DNA from: a virus
Strand: one strand, 5' to 3'
IMG/VR virus record: IMGVR_UViG_3300009108_000011
Location: 1 to 59,548 of that record
DNA: 59,548 nt
The notes beneath the pieces are model-generated. The model was not told where the DNA came from and searched no databases. It worked only from the letters and a program-made list of their open reading frames with translations. The translations under genes and the position numbers were made by a program. Each line of letters starts with the position of its first letter. Position 1 is the stretch's first letter. Of this stretch, positions 25,164 through 33,875 are shown in pieces.

Positions 25164-25711
25164 CAAAGACCAACGATTCATACGGTGAAAGGTAGGAAAC
25201 TAAATCCTCTCAGAGAACGCCAAAAACCCACGCCATATATATCCCTATATATCTGTACACCGAATATTTATTTATATATGTATATATGTACACCATATAT
25301 ATTTATATATATATGTATATATTATATATATATATACGAGGCACGGCTGGGCTCATATATATTATATATATATATATTATATTATATGTATATATATTTC
25401 ATATATAATATATTTACTTAGTGCCTACGGCACGCTGGCTCTACTGCTTATGTGTATAGTATTGGTATAGTATGAGACTTGTAGTCACAAACTCGTTGCG
25501 AAAGGTATATATAGGTATGGCGCTGCTGGATATGGTATATCTGATAGGTTCGATAGGCATAGCCTATATACAATTATTGATTCTATTGTACCTATTGTGT
25601 ATAGTATTGTTAGTTATAGGGTTATTGTTAATTATTATTATTAATTATTATTACAAGTATGGTTCATGTTCCCACGACTAACACCCTTTTCACCTGATTA
25701 TTTGTTGGTAA

Positions 25712-25725
25712 AGATTTATAAATCT
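25712..25725. promoter_or_regulatory. Palindromic TATA element of the early plus-strand operon
   Basis: AGATTTATAAATCT is a perfect 14-bp palindrome centred 27 bp before an ATG at 25746. It probably starts the transcript carrying the 213-residue gene and the genes after it. Confidence 0.5.
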
Positions 25726-25745
25726 ACTCTTCCTTATATTGACTA

Positions 25746-25841
25746 ATGACTTGTTCACAAGTTCTAAGCCTTTTCGGCAAAGTCCACACAACTACGGTAT
25801 GCTATGCATATGCATATGGGAGATGTTCCTATGATATCTAG
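25746..25841 (+). CDS. Possible 31-residue leader peptide
   Basis: MTCSQVLSLFGKVHTTTVCY starts at the expected leaderless distance from the palindromic TATA element and ends inside the next gene. It may be a leader peptide or merely untranslated leader; the only support is promoter spacing. Confidence 0.25.
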   Translation: MTCSQVLSLFGKVHTTTVCYAYAYGRCSYDI

Positions 25842-26445
25842 GAAGAAGAGTGTAAGGTACGTAAGCCTATCATTCGAGAAGCCTAATCCTAAGAACATGG
25901 CTAGCGACCTTGATGATACAATACGTAATGTTCGTGCCAGACGTAAGGGTATCATCTATAGGAGAGCACAAGCAGAAGCCCGTAAGCTTATGGGTATACC
26001 CGACTTGCATACCAAGAAGTTTGTACGTAAGCATAGAAGACAAGTAAGAAGTATACTATCTATTGTTGATGGTGTCGCTGACTATATCTATGAGTCTGCT
26101 TATGATATAAATGGTTCATGGGCATATGGTAATGAAGCAAGGATGAAAGAGATAAACGATAAGATTAAAAGTGCTAATCAATATCGTAGTCAAAATCCTC
26201 TATTGCTTATGCTTATCCCTGAACTAAGAGAGATTGATATAGAGCAACTTAACTCTATAGTATCTTTCTTTTTGGTAGATAAGGATGGTCGTTTAATAGG
26301 CAACACAACTCACTCTGAACCTAGTATGGTATACAACAAGAAAGAGTTATCTAAACTATGGGTATCTCCTCACTTGGTTAATGGTATACCATATGTATTA
26401 GGTTGTAAGAAGTGTGGATTAGATATGGAGGGTCGTCTGGTATGA
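25804..26445 (+). CDS. 213-residue unknown early protein
   Basis: A basic helical N-terminal half (IRNVRARRKGIIYRRAQAEA; KFVRKHRRQVRSILSIVD) suggests nucleic-acid binding, and the end has GCKKCGLDMEG, a CxxC. Three ATGs lie in ATGCATATGCATATGG, so the exact start is uncertain. It leads a long run of coupled plus-strand genes whose codon use (more CGT Arg codons) differs from the late genes. Confidence 0.6.
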   Translation: MHMHMGDVPMISRKKSVRYVSLSFEKPNPKNMASDLDDTIRNVRARRKGIIYRRAQAEARKLMGIPDLHTKKFVRKHRRQVRSILSIVDGVADYIYESAYDINGSWAYGNEARMKEINDKIKSANQYRSQNPLLLMLIPELREIDIEQLNSIVSFFLVDKDGRLIGNTTHSEPSMVYNKKELSKLWVSPHLVNGIPYVLGCKKCGLDMEGRLV

Positions 26446-26585
26446 CTCCCATACCTTTCCTTTTTATTATGCATATCACCATAGTAGGTATGATAAACCT
26501 AATGGAAATGATGCAGCATAAGCTACGTCTACATGGTACAGAAGTACCACGCCTTATGGGCAGGAACGGTGATGTCATGTCGTAG
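26442..26585 (+). CDS. 47-residue Met-rich membrane-like protein
   Basis: The ATG overlaps the upstream TGA. The N-terminal half is hydrophobic (MTPIPFLFIMHITIVGMINL) and the rest basic, which suggests a small membrane-associated peptide. It contains nine methionines in 47 residues. Confidence 0.45.
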   Translation: MTPIPFLFIMHITIVGMINLMEMMQHKLRLHGTEVPRLMGRNGDVMS

Positions 26586-26618
26586 GTAGATGTATAATAA
26601 TAGAAGAGGTTAAGTAAA

Positions 26619-27080
26619 ATGACCGAAACATTTGACGAAGTAAATAAGACCTGCAAGGTTAGTCTTAACAGTTCTTATGTATACTCATTCGTTAGACCAC
26701 AAGCAGAGATAGAACGTAAAGAGCCTGTCACTATTGATGTAAGAAATATTAACGCACAGTTAATAGTAAATAATGATAGTGCTGGAACTTCAATAGATAA
26801 TATCACTACGAACTTTACAACTAGACCAGTTACCTTTGAGTGTAATGATTGTAACTGTGAAGTTGAACAATCAGTAACATTCAATGAGGCTATAGATATA
26901 ATAGAATCAGGTGGCTCATGTGAATGTTGTACTAGTGGTGAGCATGATATAGATATTGAAGAGATTAGGAGTGAAGCACATGAATTTAGTACATGTTCAG
27001 ATGAAATGTATGGTACAGTAAAATGTAAACGCTGTCATGAAGACGTAGATGTATCACTAAGAATGGAGGTACAAAGTTAA
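26619..27080 (+). CDS. 153-residue Cys-rich protein
   Basis: The C-terminal half holds several metal-binding-like clusters: FECNDCNCEV, GSCECCTSGEH and VKCKRCHEDV. GAAGAGGTTAAG precedes the ATG. It ends on the start of the AAA+ gene (1-nt overlap), so it is translationally linked to it. Confidence 0.6.
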   Translation: MTETFDEVNKTCKVSLNSSYVYSFVRPQAEIERKEPVTIDVRNINAQLIVNNDSAGTSIDNITTNFTTRPVTFECNDCNCEVEQSVTFNEAIDIIESGGSCECCTSGEHDIDIEEIRSEAHEFSTCSDEMYGTVKCKRCHEDVDVSLRMEVQS

Positions 27081-28162
27081 TGAGATATAAAAACTCACGT
27101 AGTACTGAACCAACTGGTGTTACTAGTAAACTAGGAAATGGTGAAGATAACGAACACATTGTTAAAGCTTGTGATATTGCAGAAAACCTTGCAATTAATA
27201 CAACAGCAACCAATGACGATGTAACATATGCACCCGTTGACTATGAGAATGCATTCATTCCATATAGAATAGGTAAGTATGAAGATGTTATGGGATTAAA
27301 GCATGAGTTATACAACCATGCTATGACCAGTGACCAACCTATACTTTTGATAGGTGATAAAGGTTCAGGTAAAACTATGACTGTTCATGACTTGGCTCGT
27401 GATTTATATGATGATGGTGTACTTGGTGGTATGATATCCATGCAAGGTAACTTCAACACAAGTGATAAACATATGATATCTTATAATAGATTGAAGGGTT
27501 TATCTGGTGAGACTGTTAAAGGCTTTGGTATTAATGTAGTATGCTTAGGCAATCACTTTAGTGAGGGTAAGTATGCTAACAATCCAAAGTTAGTCATAGC
27601 ATATGTTGATGAACTTCCTAACATGCCAACAGAAACTAGTATTATACTCGCATCATTATTAGATGGTAGACGTATGATACAGACACAAGATGGTCATACA
27701 TGGAGACTCAATGATAATGCTAGAGTAATATTCATTGCAAGTGGAAACCCTAGTCATTATGCTGGTGTAAATACATTGCAAGAAGCATTGATGTCTAGAT
27801 TCACTGGATATTATATTGGTTATCCAAGTGACGATAGTATCTGTAAGATGATTGACTTTGATAAGTATGGTGTGCCTGAAGATGTGGTTAATCCATTGCT
27901 TACATTGTGTAGTGACATACATAGTATGAAACAGAAACAGGATGTTGATTATGTTATCAGCCCTCGTGACCTATCATACTTTGCACAAGAGTATAGTAAT
28001 AGGATGAATAAGTATGAACCTAAAGAGACAGCCGAACAAGCATTGGCTGGTGCTTTAGAGAAAACTATACTTATTAACTATCAAGACTTGCAAGAGAGAC
28101 AGTTAGTTAAGACATCTATCGAAGAGACCTTTGGCATATCTATGCAGACCAAGTACTCTTAG
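27080..28162 (+). CDS. MoxR/CobS-type AAA+ ATPase
   Basis: This 360-residue ATPase has Walker A GDKGSGKT (92-99), Walker B LVIAYVDELPNM, a sensor-1 region IFIASGNPSHYAG and EALMSRFTGYYIGYP with the arginine finger. This is the MoxR clade, whose members remodel metalloproteins or complexes together with a VWA-domain partner. The VWA partner is encoded two micro-genes downstream. Similar pairs in phages are often labelled cobS/cobT, but no other cobalamin gene is present. Confidence 0.8.
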   Translation: MRYKNSRSTEPTGVTSKLGNGEDNEHIVKACDIAENLAINTTATNDDVTYAPVDYENAFIPYRIGKYEDVMGLKHELYNHAMTSDQPILLIGDKGSGKTMTVHDLARDLYDDGVLGGMISMQGNFNTSDKHMISYNRLKGLSGETVKGFGINVVCLGNHFSEGKYANNPKLVIAYVDELPNMPTETSIILASLLDGRRMIQTQDGHTWRLNDNARVIFIASGNPSHYAGVNTLQEALMSRFTGYYIGYPSDDSICKMIDFDKYGVPEDVVNPLLTLCSDIHSMKQKQDVDYVISPRDLSYFAQEYSNRMNKYEPKETAEQALAGALEKTILINYQDLQERQLVKTSIEETFGISMQTKYS

Positions 28163-28164
28163 AC

Positions 28165-28335
28165 ATGCAAGGTAAATTGTCCAGAGTTATGAACGTCACT
28201 ATTGAGACAGCATATATATTCTGTGTTAATTGTGGTGAACAAAACAACATAGGTAATGATAAGTGTCATGTATGTGATAGTGTATTAGTTACAAGCAACG
28301 ATGACTACTGTTGTTTATGTGGTTGTGAACAATGA
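28165..28335 (+). CDS. 56-residue double zinc-ribbon protein
   Basis: FCVNCGEQN, CHVCDSV and CCLCGCE give three CxxC-type pairs. It lies between the AAA+ ATPase and the VWA gene, starting 2 nt after the ATPase stop, and may bind that complex. Confidence 0.6.
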   Translation: MQGKLSRVMNVTIETAYIFCVNCGEQNNIGNDKCHVCDSVLVTSNDDYCCLCGCEQ

Positions 28336-28478
28336 AGATAAAGTTATGGTTTTACAACCATCTCTTTTATCCTTTGTATAAGGATTACATTCAAGAGGAA
28401 TGTGATGACTATCTTTCAGAGAATGCTAAAGAATATGCACATGAATATATGTCAGACATGTGGAACGATAGGGATTAG
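28332..28478 (+). CDS. 48-residue acidic helical protein
   Basis: The ATG overlaps the preceding TGA. WFYNHLFYPLYKDYIQEECD is followed by an acidic helix. It sits 6 nt before the VWA gene. Confidence 0.5.
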   Translation: MKIKLWFYNHLFYPLYKDYIQEECDDYLSENAKEYAHEYMSDMWNDRD

Positions 28479-28484
28479 TTAGAG

Positions 28485-30671
28485 ATGCCTTTCAAAAAGA
28501 GTGCAGTTAAACGCACTAAATCTACAGACATATTGTCAGCTAACGAATACAATCGTAAACGTACTGATGTAGTTGAGGAACTAAAGAACAAACGTATCAA
28601 TGTAGCATACAGGAATACTAATAGGAACTATGTTACAGCAGACAGTTATAGTAATGATATCATGCACGTAACATTAGCATCGCCAGCAGTTAAAGGCATA
28701 CCAATACGCACTGCCTTATGGCATGAGTTATCACATGTGTTACATAATTCATTTGCTACTAGTTTCTTTAATGCATCCCATGACTTGGCAAAGAAACAAG
28801 TGGATAGAATACTGGATAAGAATCCAATATTTGCTGAGGTTGATAAAGCATTACGTTCTGTTAGAGATCCATTTACAAATGCTCCAGATAGTTTAGATAA
28901 GTCTCAGTATGTGAATCAACTCATGCAACTATATCGTATGGGTTTTAATGCTATTGAAGACCAACGTATTGAATCATTAACTGGTAGTGTATGGTTAGGC
29001 ACTGGTAAGATGTTCAATAAGATGCGTGACTCATTAGGTGAAAGACTGTTAGAAAACTTGAAGAGTAATGTCAACAGTGAGGATGGTATGGATAACCCAA
29101 TCAATCATTTGTTATTGATAAGATTCAATCAAGCAGGTGCAGTAAGAGCAGACCATAAATTACATAAGGCTATGACTGATGTGGCAGGTAAAGATGAGTT
29201 CGGTTCTATAGTAATATGGAAACGTTATGTTAAACCAGTCATAGATAAATGGTTTACTAAAAGGATAGAGAAACAAGCAGAGAAATATAATGAGTCTTTA
29301 TCTAAAAACATTGAGCAATTAGAACAGACTAAATCTAAAGAAGAGGAGTGTGAAGAAAAGTCCACTGCCCTCGAAAAGATATCAAACTTTGGTCAAGATT
29401 ATGTATACGAAAAGATGAATGACTATGATAAGATGTTAAATAGGATTGGTACTGAAGAGACAAAAACAATACGAGATAAAGAAAACCGATATGATAAATC
29501 CGAGAGAGTTTATCGTAAACTCAATGTGCATAAGTATGATAAACGTGAGGAGCTTGATGAACTGAAGAGAGAAATCAATAGTTCTAGAACTTCAATGTTG
29601 AATGAAGTACATGATATGGGAAAAGAGACCACAAGGGATGGTGTAAATACTTCTGTATCAAAACAAACTGGTATGGATAGAAACCAATGTGATATAGGTG
29701 AGGATGATGAAGATGCATTATCTGAACGTTGTAAGGAAGAAGCCTTAGACCTAGACTCTGAAGATATTGATGAAGATAACATGGATACTATGTTAGCAGA
29801 GTCTGAAGAAGGTGGTACTGGACAAGTTAAAGAGATAAAGAATGGATTGTCTGGTATGGCTATACCTAAAGAACCTTCTAACATACATATTGTTTCTAGA
29901 GTACAGAAAGATAACAACGTTGATTCAACATTAGTTACTGGTCTTAGAACCATAGTTAGTAAGTTGAAGGAACGAAACGTACCAACCTTATCTGATACTG
30001 GTGATGAGTTTGATGAGGATGAATACATTAACCTTAAGCAACGTGGCTATGGTGATGTGTTTAAACAAAACAAACTACAGAATGGTATAGATATACTTGT
30101 GAGTATTGATGGCTCTGGTAGTATGGAATCTAATGAGAATATAGTTGAGGCACGTAAGTTAGTGTCTAGTTTGTTTAAGGTTGCTCAAACTATATCAGAG
30201 TTAACTGTTGAAGCAAACGTATGGTCATCTAATACTGATGGTGATGTTGGTATGACAACAATCAGAACACTAGCAGAGTGTAAGAACATATCAACCAGTG
30301 TTTCAGGTGGTAGATACTATGAGACACCAACACATGAAGCAATGGCATATTCAGCACGCAGGTTAAAAAGAATGCAAGGCAGACATAAGATGTTGATACT
30401 TATCACTGATGGTTATCCACAGTTCAGTAAGGGTGGCGTTCATATGTCAAACAAAGCAATAGTAACTGCATGCAAGAAGAATCTTCGTAAAGTTTTACAG
30501 GTAACAGACAATGTTATATGTATTAACGTTGAGCCTCGTGGTTATACAACTTGTGAGATGCTTAAGGATATCTTTGGTAAAAGATATGTTGAGTATGAGG
30601 GTGTGAAGAAAGCAAATGAATTCGTATCTAAAACATTGAAGCGTAAGTTCATTGAGGTATTAAGGAGATGA
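28485..30671 (+). CDS. HExxH metallopeptidase-like/VWA protein, partner of MoxR ATPase
   Basis: The 728-residue protein has WHELSHVLHNSF at 79-90 (HExxH, His80/Glu81/His84), a helical and very acidic centre (about 265-440), and a C-terminal von Willebrand A domain with MIDAS motif DGSGS (542-546), TPTHEAM and LILITDGYPQ. This layout resembles the predicted metallopeptidase-plus-VWA family that works with MoxR ATPases, and CobT/BchD-type subunits. Location after the AAA+ gene supports a joint machine. Substrate unknown. Confidence 0.75.
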   Translation: MPFKKSAVKRTKSTDILSANEYNRKRTDVVEELKNKRINVAYRNTNRNYVTADSYSNDIMHVTLASPAVKGIPIRTALWHELSHVLHNSFATSFFNASHDLAKKQVDRILDKNPIFAEVDKALRSVRDPFTNAPDSLDKSQYVNQLMQLYRMGFNAIEDQRIESLTGSVWLGTGKMFNKMRDSLGERLLENLKSNVNSEDGMDNPINHLLLIRFNQAGAVRADHKLHKAMTDVAGKDEFGSIVIWKRYVKPVIDKWFTKRIEKQAEKYNESLSKNIEQLEQTKSKEEECEEKSTALEKISNFGQDYVYEKMNDYDKMLNRIGTEETKTIRDKENRYDKSERVYRKLNVHKYDKREELDELKREINSSRTSMLNEVHDMGKETTRDGVNTSVSKQTGMDRNQCDIGEDDEDALSERCKEEALDLDSEDIDEDNMDTMLAESEEGGTGQVKEIKNGLSGMAIPKEPSNIHIVSRVQKDNNVDSTLVTGLRTIVSKLKERNVPTLSDTGDEFDEDEYINLKQRGYGDVFKQNKLQNGIDILVSIDGSGSMESNENIVEARKLVSSLFKVAQTISELTVEANVWSSNTDGDVGMTTIRTLAECKNISTSVSGGRYYETPTHEAMAYSARRLKRMQGRHKMLILITDGYPQFSKGGVHMSNKAIVTACKKNLRKVLQVTDNVICINVEPRGYTTCEMLKDIFGKRYVEYEGVKKANEFVSKTLKRKFIEVLRR

Positions 30672-30988
30672 CTGATGAATTTAAACTTGATAAAGAAGCA
30701 ATGGATATGACAAGAATGCTTAACATTGAAGAGGTTAAGGTTATCACTCATCTATGGAAAATGTTAGATGTTAAGGGTGTGCCAATAGATGATATACCTG
30801 AAGATCTTATCCATATGGATGCAGTAAAGTATCTAATGAACCAGCTATGTAATGCAGGAAAGAAGTATAACCTCAGTCGTGCTGAGATGGTAATCGCTGT
30901 TAGATGTGCATTGTTTGATGTCCTATGGAATTATACATTGGTTGATACTGAAGTAGCCAAACAAAAATTCCAACATGATAACAAATAG
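30668..30988 (+). CDS. 106-residue helical unknown protein
   Basis: It overlaps the VWA stop by 4 nt (ATGA) and is predicted all-helical (KEAMDMTRMLNIEEVKVITH). Being translationally coupled to the VWA gene, it may be a third subunit. No family recognised. Confidence 0.55.
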   Translation: MTDEFKLDKEAMDMTRMLNIEEVKVITHLWKMLDVKGVPIDDIPEDLIHMDAVKYLMNQLCNAGKKYNLSRAEMVIAVRCALFDVLWNYTLVDTEVAKQKFQHDNK

Positions 30989-30990
30989 AT

Positions 30991-31245
30991 ATGAAACGTA
31001 AACCTGATTACTGTGTATGGTATTGCAAGTGCAGAAAAAGTACAGGCAAACCTATCGCAGTATTCACACCAATAGATAAGAAATTGACATGGCATTCAAC
31101 ATTACCTAAGAAGATAACAAATTCATTAATTAGTGTGGAAATGTCATTCAATAATTCTATACCTATAGCTAAGAAGTCTGGTGCTACAACCATACTTAAC
31201 ATATGGTGTTTTACCAACACCTGTCTGTGCAGTGACTGTGACTAG
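30991..31245 (+). CDS. 84-residue Cys-containing unknown protein
   Basis: YCVWYCKCRKS at the N terminus and NTCLCSDCD at the C terminus could jointly bind a metal. It follows the previous stop by 2 nt. Confidence 0.5.
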   Translation: MKRKPDYCVWYCKCRKSTGKPIAVFTPIDKKLTWHSTLPKKITNSLISVEMSFNNSIPIAKKSGATTILNIWCFTNTCLCSDCD

Positions 31246-31260
31246 CAGTTGTACACCATA

Positions 31261-31821
31261 ATGAATGAAGTAACTAGAGAATCTCCATATGTATACAGTA
31301 TGATTTCTCGTAGTGATTCAACTACACGCCATATAATAATACATGAGCCAACTGATGATAGACTTGTGTGTGACTGTAAAGGCTTTACATATAAAAGCAA
31401 CTGTTATCATATACGTGATGTACGAGAATTTATATCTATAAACCCACATGTGAATACAATGATAAGAGAAAAACCAAAAGAAGCAAAACATATCAAAGAA
31501 TTAAAAGATAAACCTGATGGTGAATACAGAGACCCATATGACCAACCCGTATTGGTAGAGACAGACAAACTTGATGGTACAATAAAGAGATTATATGCTA
31601 TGAGCCTTGACCCAGCAGTAGAAGGGCTATGGATTCCTCGTATTGAACTATCAATACAAGAACGCAGGCGTATAATTAAAGGCATACTTGATATGGAAAA
31701 GAATGTATGGATTATCAATCAGCGAAAGAAGGCTGTTGATATTGAATGGCTGTCTGATTCTGACCTGTTCAGATACTATAAGATGATGAACGAGTTAGTA
31801 GGCAATGACGTTACAGCGTAA
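31261..31821 (+). CDS. SWIM zinc-finger protein
   Basis: Near residue 40 lies LVCDCKGFTYKSNCYHIRDV, a CxCx(n)CxH SWIM finger, a DNA- or protein-binding module. The remainder is basic and helical (IELSIQERRRIIKGILDME). An in-frame TTG at 31249 would add four residues; the ATG at 31261 is used here. Confidence 0.65.
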   Translation: MNEVTRESPYVYSMISRSDSTTRHIIIHEPTDDRLVCDCKGFTYKSNCYHIRDVREFISINPHVNTMIREKPKEAKHIKELKDKPDGEYRDPYDQPVLVETDKLDGTIKRLYAMSLDPAVEGLWIPRIELSIQERRRIIKGILDMEKNVWIINQRKKAVDIEWLSDSDLFRYYKMMNELVGNDVTA

Positions 31822-31897
31822 CTTGCTATTTCTTATAGCAATACCATTTGTTATATTCTTTGGTAAAAGAATACTAGGTATGGTGAAGAAACAATGA
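31805..31897 (+). CDS. 30-residue membrane micro-protein
   Basis: MTLQRNLLFLIAIPFVIFFG forms one transmembrane helix with a basic tail. It overlaps the upstream gene by 17 nt and the downstream one by 4 nt (ATGATGG), consistent with coupled translation. Confidence 0.45.
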   Translation: MTLQRNLLFLIAIPFVIFFGKRILGMVKKQ

Positions 31898-32508
31898 TGG
31901 AACATGGCTTCTATGGGTGCACTACCCATAAGCAAGCACTCAAAAGAATTAAAGCACTTGCGAAATATGACATGGTAGAGATACTAGGTGAAGATTTCAA
32001 TACTGATGGCTTTAATGCTCAAAAGGTACAAGACTGGTTACGTGATTACCACCTTAGTAACAGCATGAAATTGATGAACATGTTCTTTGAAAAAACAATT
32101 AAAGAACGCAGAAGAGGGGGTTGGTTAAAAGGTAAACCTGATCTTACACTGAATGGTTTATGGAACGTTGCATATCTTATGAGATGTAAACCATACTGGA
32201 CAGATTTAGTTACAGAACTTATGAAACACTTTGATGTAGAATATCAGGACTATCAAGATGTATGTAAAGGTCTGTCAATGGTTGCATGGTTCATGTCTAA
32301 TGACCATGAAAGAAGCATGGCAAAAGCTCACAAACAATCTGTTATAGAAGGAGAGTACCATGGATATATTACATACATGGCATTATCATGTGCATGTGAA
32401 ATATTAGGTACAAAGAGAACCAACAAACGTGCAGAAGCAAAGCTTAAGAATAACTTAATATATGTTGGGCAGATAACAGAGGAAGTATATCAGGAGATTA
32501 AGAATTGA
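31894..32508 (+). CDS. 204-residue helical unknown protein
   Basis: The protein is basic and helical (YLMRCKPYWTDLVTELMKHF). No catalytic motif is recognised. It is the third largest of the presumed early genes. Confidence 0.55.
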   Translation: MMEHGFYGCTTHKQALKRIKALAKYDMVEILGEDFNTDGFNAQKVQDWLRDYHLSNSMKLMNMFFEKTIKERRRGGWLKGKPDLTLNGLWNVAYLMRCKPYWTDLVTELMKHFDVEYQDYQDVCKGLSMVAWFMSNDHERSMAKAHKQSVIEGEYHGYITYMALSCACEILGTKRTNKRAEAKLKNNLIYVGQITEEVYQEIKN

Positions 32509-32527
32509 ACGCATTGGATGTATAGAT

Positions 32528-32620
32528 ATGAACACTCAAAGAAAATACTGTGTCAAATGTGGGTTGAAACGAACAACTAAGAAGAAACTACATTTCCACT
32601 GTAAGTGTAAACATGGCTGA
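32528..32620 (+). CDS. 30-residue zinc-finger micro-protein
   Basis: YCVKCGLKR and FHCKCKHG provide four cysteines and two histidines in 30 residues. Its stop overlaps the start of the next gene by 8 nt. Confidence 0.5.
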   Translation: MNTQRKYCVKCGLKRTTKKKLHFHCKCKHG

Positions 32621-32762
32621 AGAATATAGTCATCCAACATACATAACAAAGTGTGATGATTGTGGTCATACTGATAACTTCATAGTTATTCACGCACCAC
32701 ATGACTATAAGCATATAGTAAAATGCAAGTGTGGAGGATATAAGATTGACCTCTTCTACTGA
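32613..32762 (+). CDS. 49-residue zinc-ribbon protein
   Basis: ITKCDDCGHTDNF and IVKCKCGGYK form a typical CxxC/CxC ribbon of about 25 residues, as in rubredoxin-like or transcription-factor ribbons. Confidence 0.55.
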   Translation: MAEEYSHPTYITKCDDCGHTDNFIVIHAPHDYKHIVKCKCGGYKIDLFY

Positions 32763-32937
32763 CCCAGCAACAGACCATATGTTATGTATGGCTGTTGACT
32801 GTGAGTCAATCGCTACTAAAAGCGTACTCGCAATAGTTGACGTTGAGGGTAAGGAAGAGAAGCATAAGATAAACTTCTGTCGTGACCACTATCTAAAACA
32901 AATGGCATATCAATATGCAAAGGAAGAAGAGAAATGA
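32731..32937 (+). CDS. 68-residue Cys/His protein
   Basis: The frame opens with GTG at 32731; TTG at 32746 or ATG at 32779 are alternatives. MLCMAVDCESIAT and FCRDHYLKQ look like a small zinc finger, similar to those found in archaeal and phage genomes. It overlaps both neighbours. Confidence 0.5.
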   Translation: MEDIRLTSSTDPATDHMLCMAVDCESIATKSVLAIVDVEGKEEKHKINFCRDHYLKQMAYQYAKEEEK

Positions 32938-33425
32938 CCACCGAAGAATACGGTGGCTCTTCTCCTGCCTTCCATACAATGACTGATGCATATAATGGTG
33001 CATTAAATAGTAGAACACAGAACATGAAAGTTAGACGAGTGAATAAAACAACACTTGGTATGTTTACTGTAAGTACATTAAGATTACCACGAGACATGGA
33101 TGACTTTCATCACGGAAAAGTATATGAAACTATGATATGGTATAATGAATTTGGTTCTGATAAAGAAATGAATCCGAAATACCATTTCACCGAAAGACCT
33201 GTTGACACATGGATGAACTATCAAGAAAGATGTCGTACATATAGTGAGGCAGTGCAACAACACAAAGATGCTGTTATGTATATAGAACTCTTCGTTAATT
33301 ATGATGAGCCTGATGAGGAGACATGTCAATGTGGTAATAAAAAACCAGAGGGTGATAAACTCTGTTTACATTGTTGGTGTGAAGAACATAATATGTCTTG
33401 TACTTGTGGGTGCGAATCGAAATGA
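32934..33425 (+). CDS. 163-residue protein with C-terminal zinc cluster
   Basis: The first 120 residues show no known motif. The end has TCQCGNKKPEGD, LCLHCWCEEHN and SCTCGCESK, a dense double zinc site. It ends in the junction sequence AATCGAAATGA, the first of five in a row. Confidence 0.55.
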   Translation: MTTEEYGGSSPAFHTMTDAYNGALNSRTQNMKVRRVNKTTLGMFTVSTLRLPRDMDDFHHGKVYETMIWYNEFGSDKEMNPKYHFTERPVDTWMNYQERCRTYSEAVQQHKDAVMYIELFVNYDEPDEETCQCGNKKPEGDKLCLHCWCEEHNMSCTCGCESK

Positions 33426-33730
33426 AAGAAGAATTCACAGAAGAAGATTATGAAATCGAAATGAAATGTGAAATATGTGGAGAACCATCTGGTTGTGGAG
33501 ATTACCATGAAACCTGTCAATGTGCTGAACCTATTAGAGATAAACATTCTAGTGAAACGTGTAAAATATGCGAGAAAACATTATGGGATGATGATCCAAT
33601 TTATGAAGAATGTGAACAATGTAAGAAAATTGTAGAATCTATTAATGATGAAGGTAAATGTGAGGAATGTGAAACACACATTTCAATGGAAGATATAAGG
33701 CAAATAGCTATGAGGAATCGAAATGAATGA
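33422..33730 (+). CDS. 102-residue multi-zinc-finger protein
   Basis: Cysteine pairs MKCEICGEP, TCKICEKT, ECEQCKKI and KCEECETH suggest two or more zinc fingers. The N terminus MKEEFTEED recurs in the gene at 34048. An internal AATCGAAATGA precedes an in-frame ATG at 33461 (MKCEICGEP), so a shorter product may exist or the N terminus may have been added by recombination. Confidence 0.6.
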   Translation: MKEEFTEEDYEIEMKCEICGEPSGCGDYHETCQCAEPIRDKHSSETCKICEKTLWDDDPIYEECEQCKKIVESINDEGKCEECETHISMEDIRQIAMRNRNE

Positions 33731-33875
33731 CTATATTATAGAGCAAATAGATAGTATAATGCAAAAACTATCATTGGTTAGATGTCAAGGTATGAATATT
33801 GGAATCAAAGATGAAGTCAATTTTGATTTAGATAATCTAAGAGATTGGATTATAGGTAGTGAGGAATCGAAATGA
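33723..33875 (+). CDS. 50-residue unknown protein
   Basis: The ORF MNDYIIEQIDSIMQKLSLVR lies between two copies of the junction sequence and overlaps both neighbours. No motif. Confidence 0.5.
   Translation: MNDYIIEQIDSIMQKLSLVRCQGMNIGIKDEVNFDLDNLRDWIIGSEESK

Larger units (their letters stand above)
25129..25745. other. AT-rich non-coding region, candidate replication origin
   Basis: Transcription diverges here. From 25233 to about 25412 the DNA is almost only alternating TATATA, broken by two TGTACACC copies (25253 and 25287) and GGCACGGCTGGGCTC (25340-25354); a near-copy GGCACGCTGGCTC lies at 25429-25441, and GTGCC-TAC-GGCAC (25421-25433) is palindromic. An easily melted tract with short repeats between divergent units is typical of origins. 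The two ORFs across it encode low-complexity Ile/Tyr or Leu-rich peptides and are not credible. Confidence 0.5.

Noticed and set aside
25185-25421. 78-codon plus-strand ORF rich in Ile/Tyr
   Set aside because: It is the translation of the TATATA tract; composition is purely that of alternating AT DNA.
25472-25681. 69-codon hydrophobic plus-strand ORF
   Set aside because: Leu/Ile-rich low-complexity peptide from AT-rich DNA with no ribosome site or coupling; cannot be supported.
27080-30671. cobS/cobT auxiliary metabolic genes for cobalamin
   Set aside because: The ATPase and VWA domains are real, but no other cobalamin gene is present and the HExxH layout fits a MoxR-type remodelling pair better.
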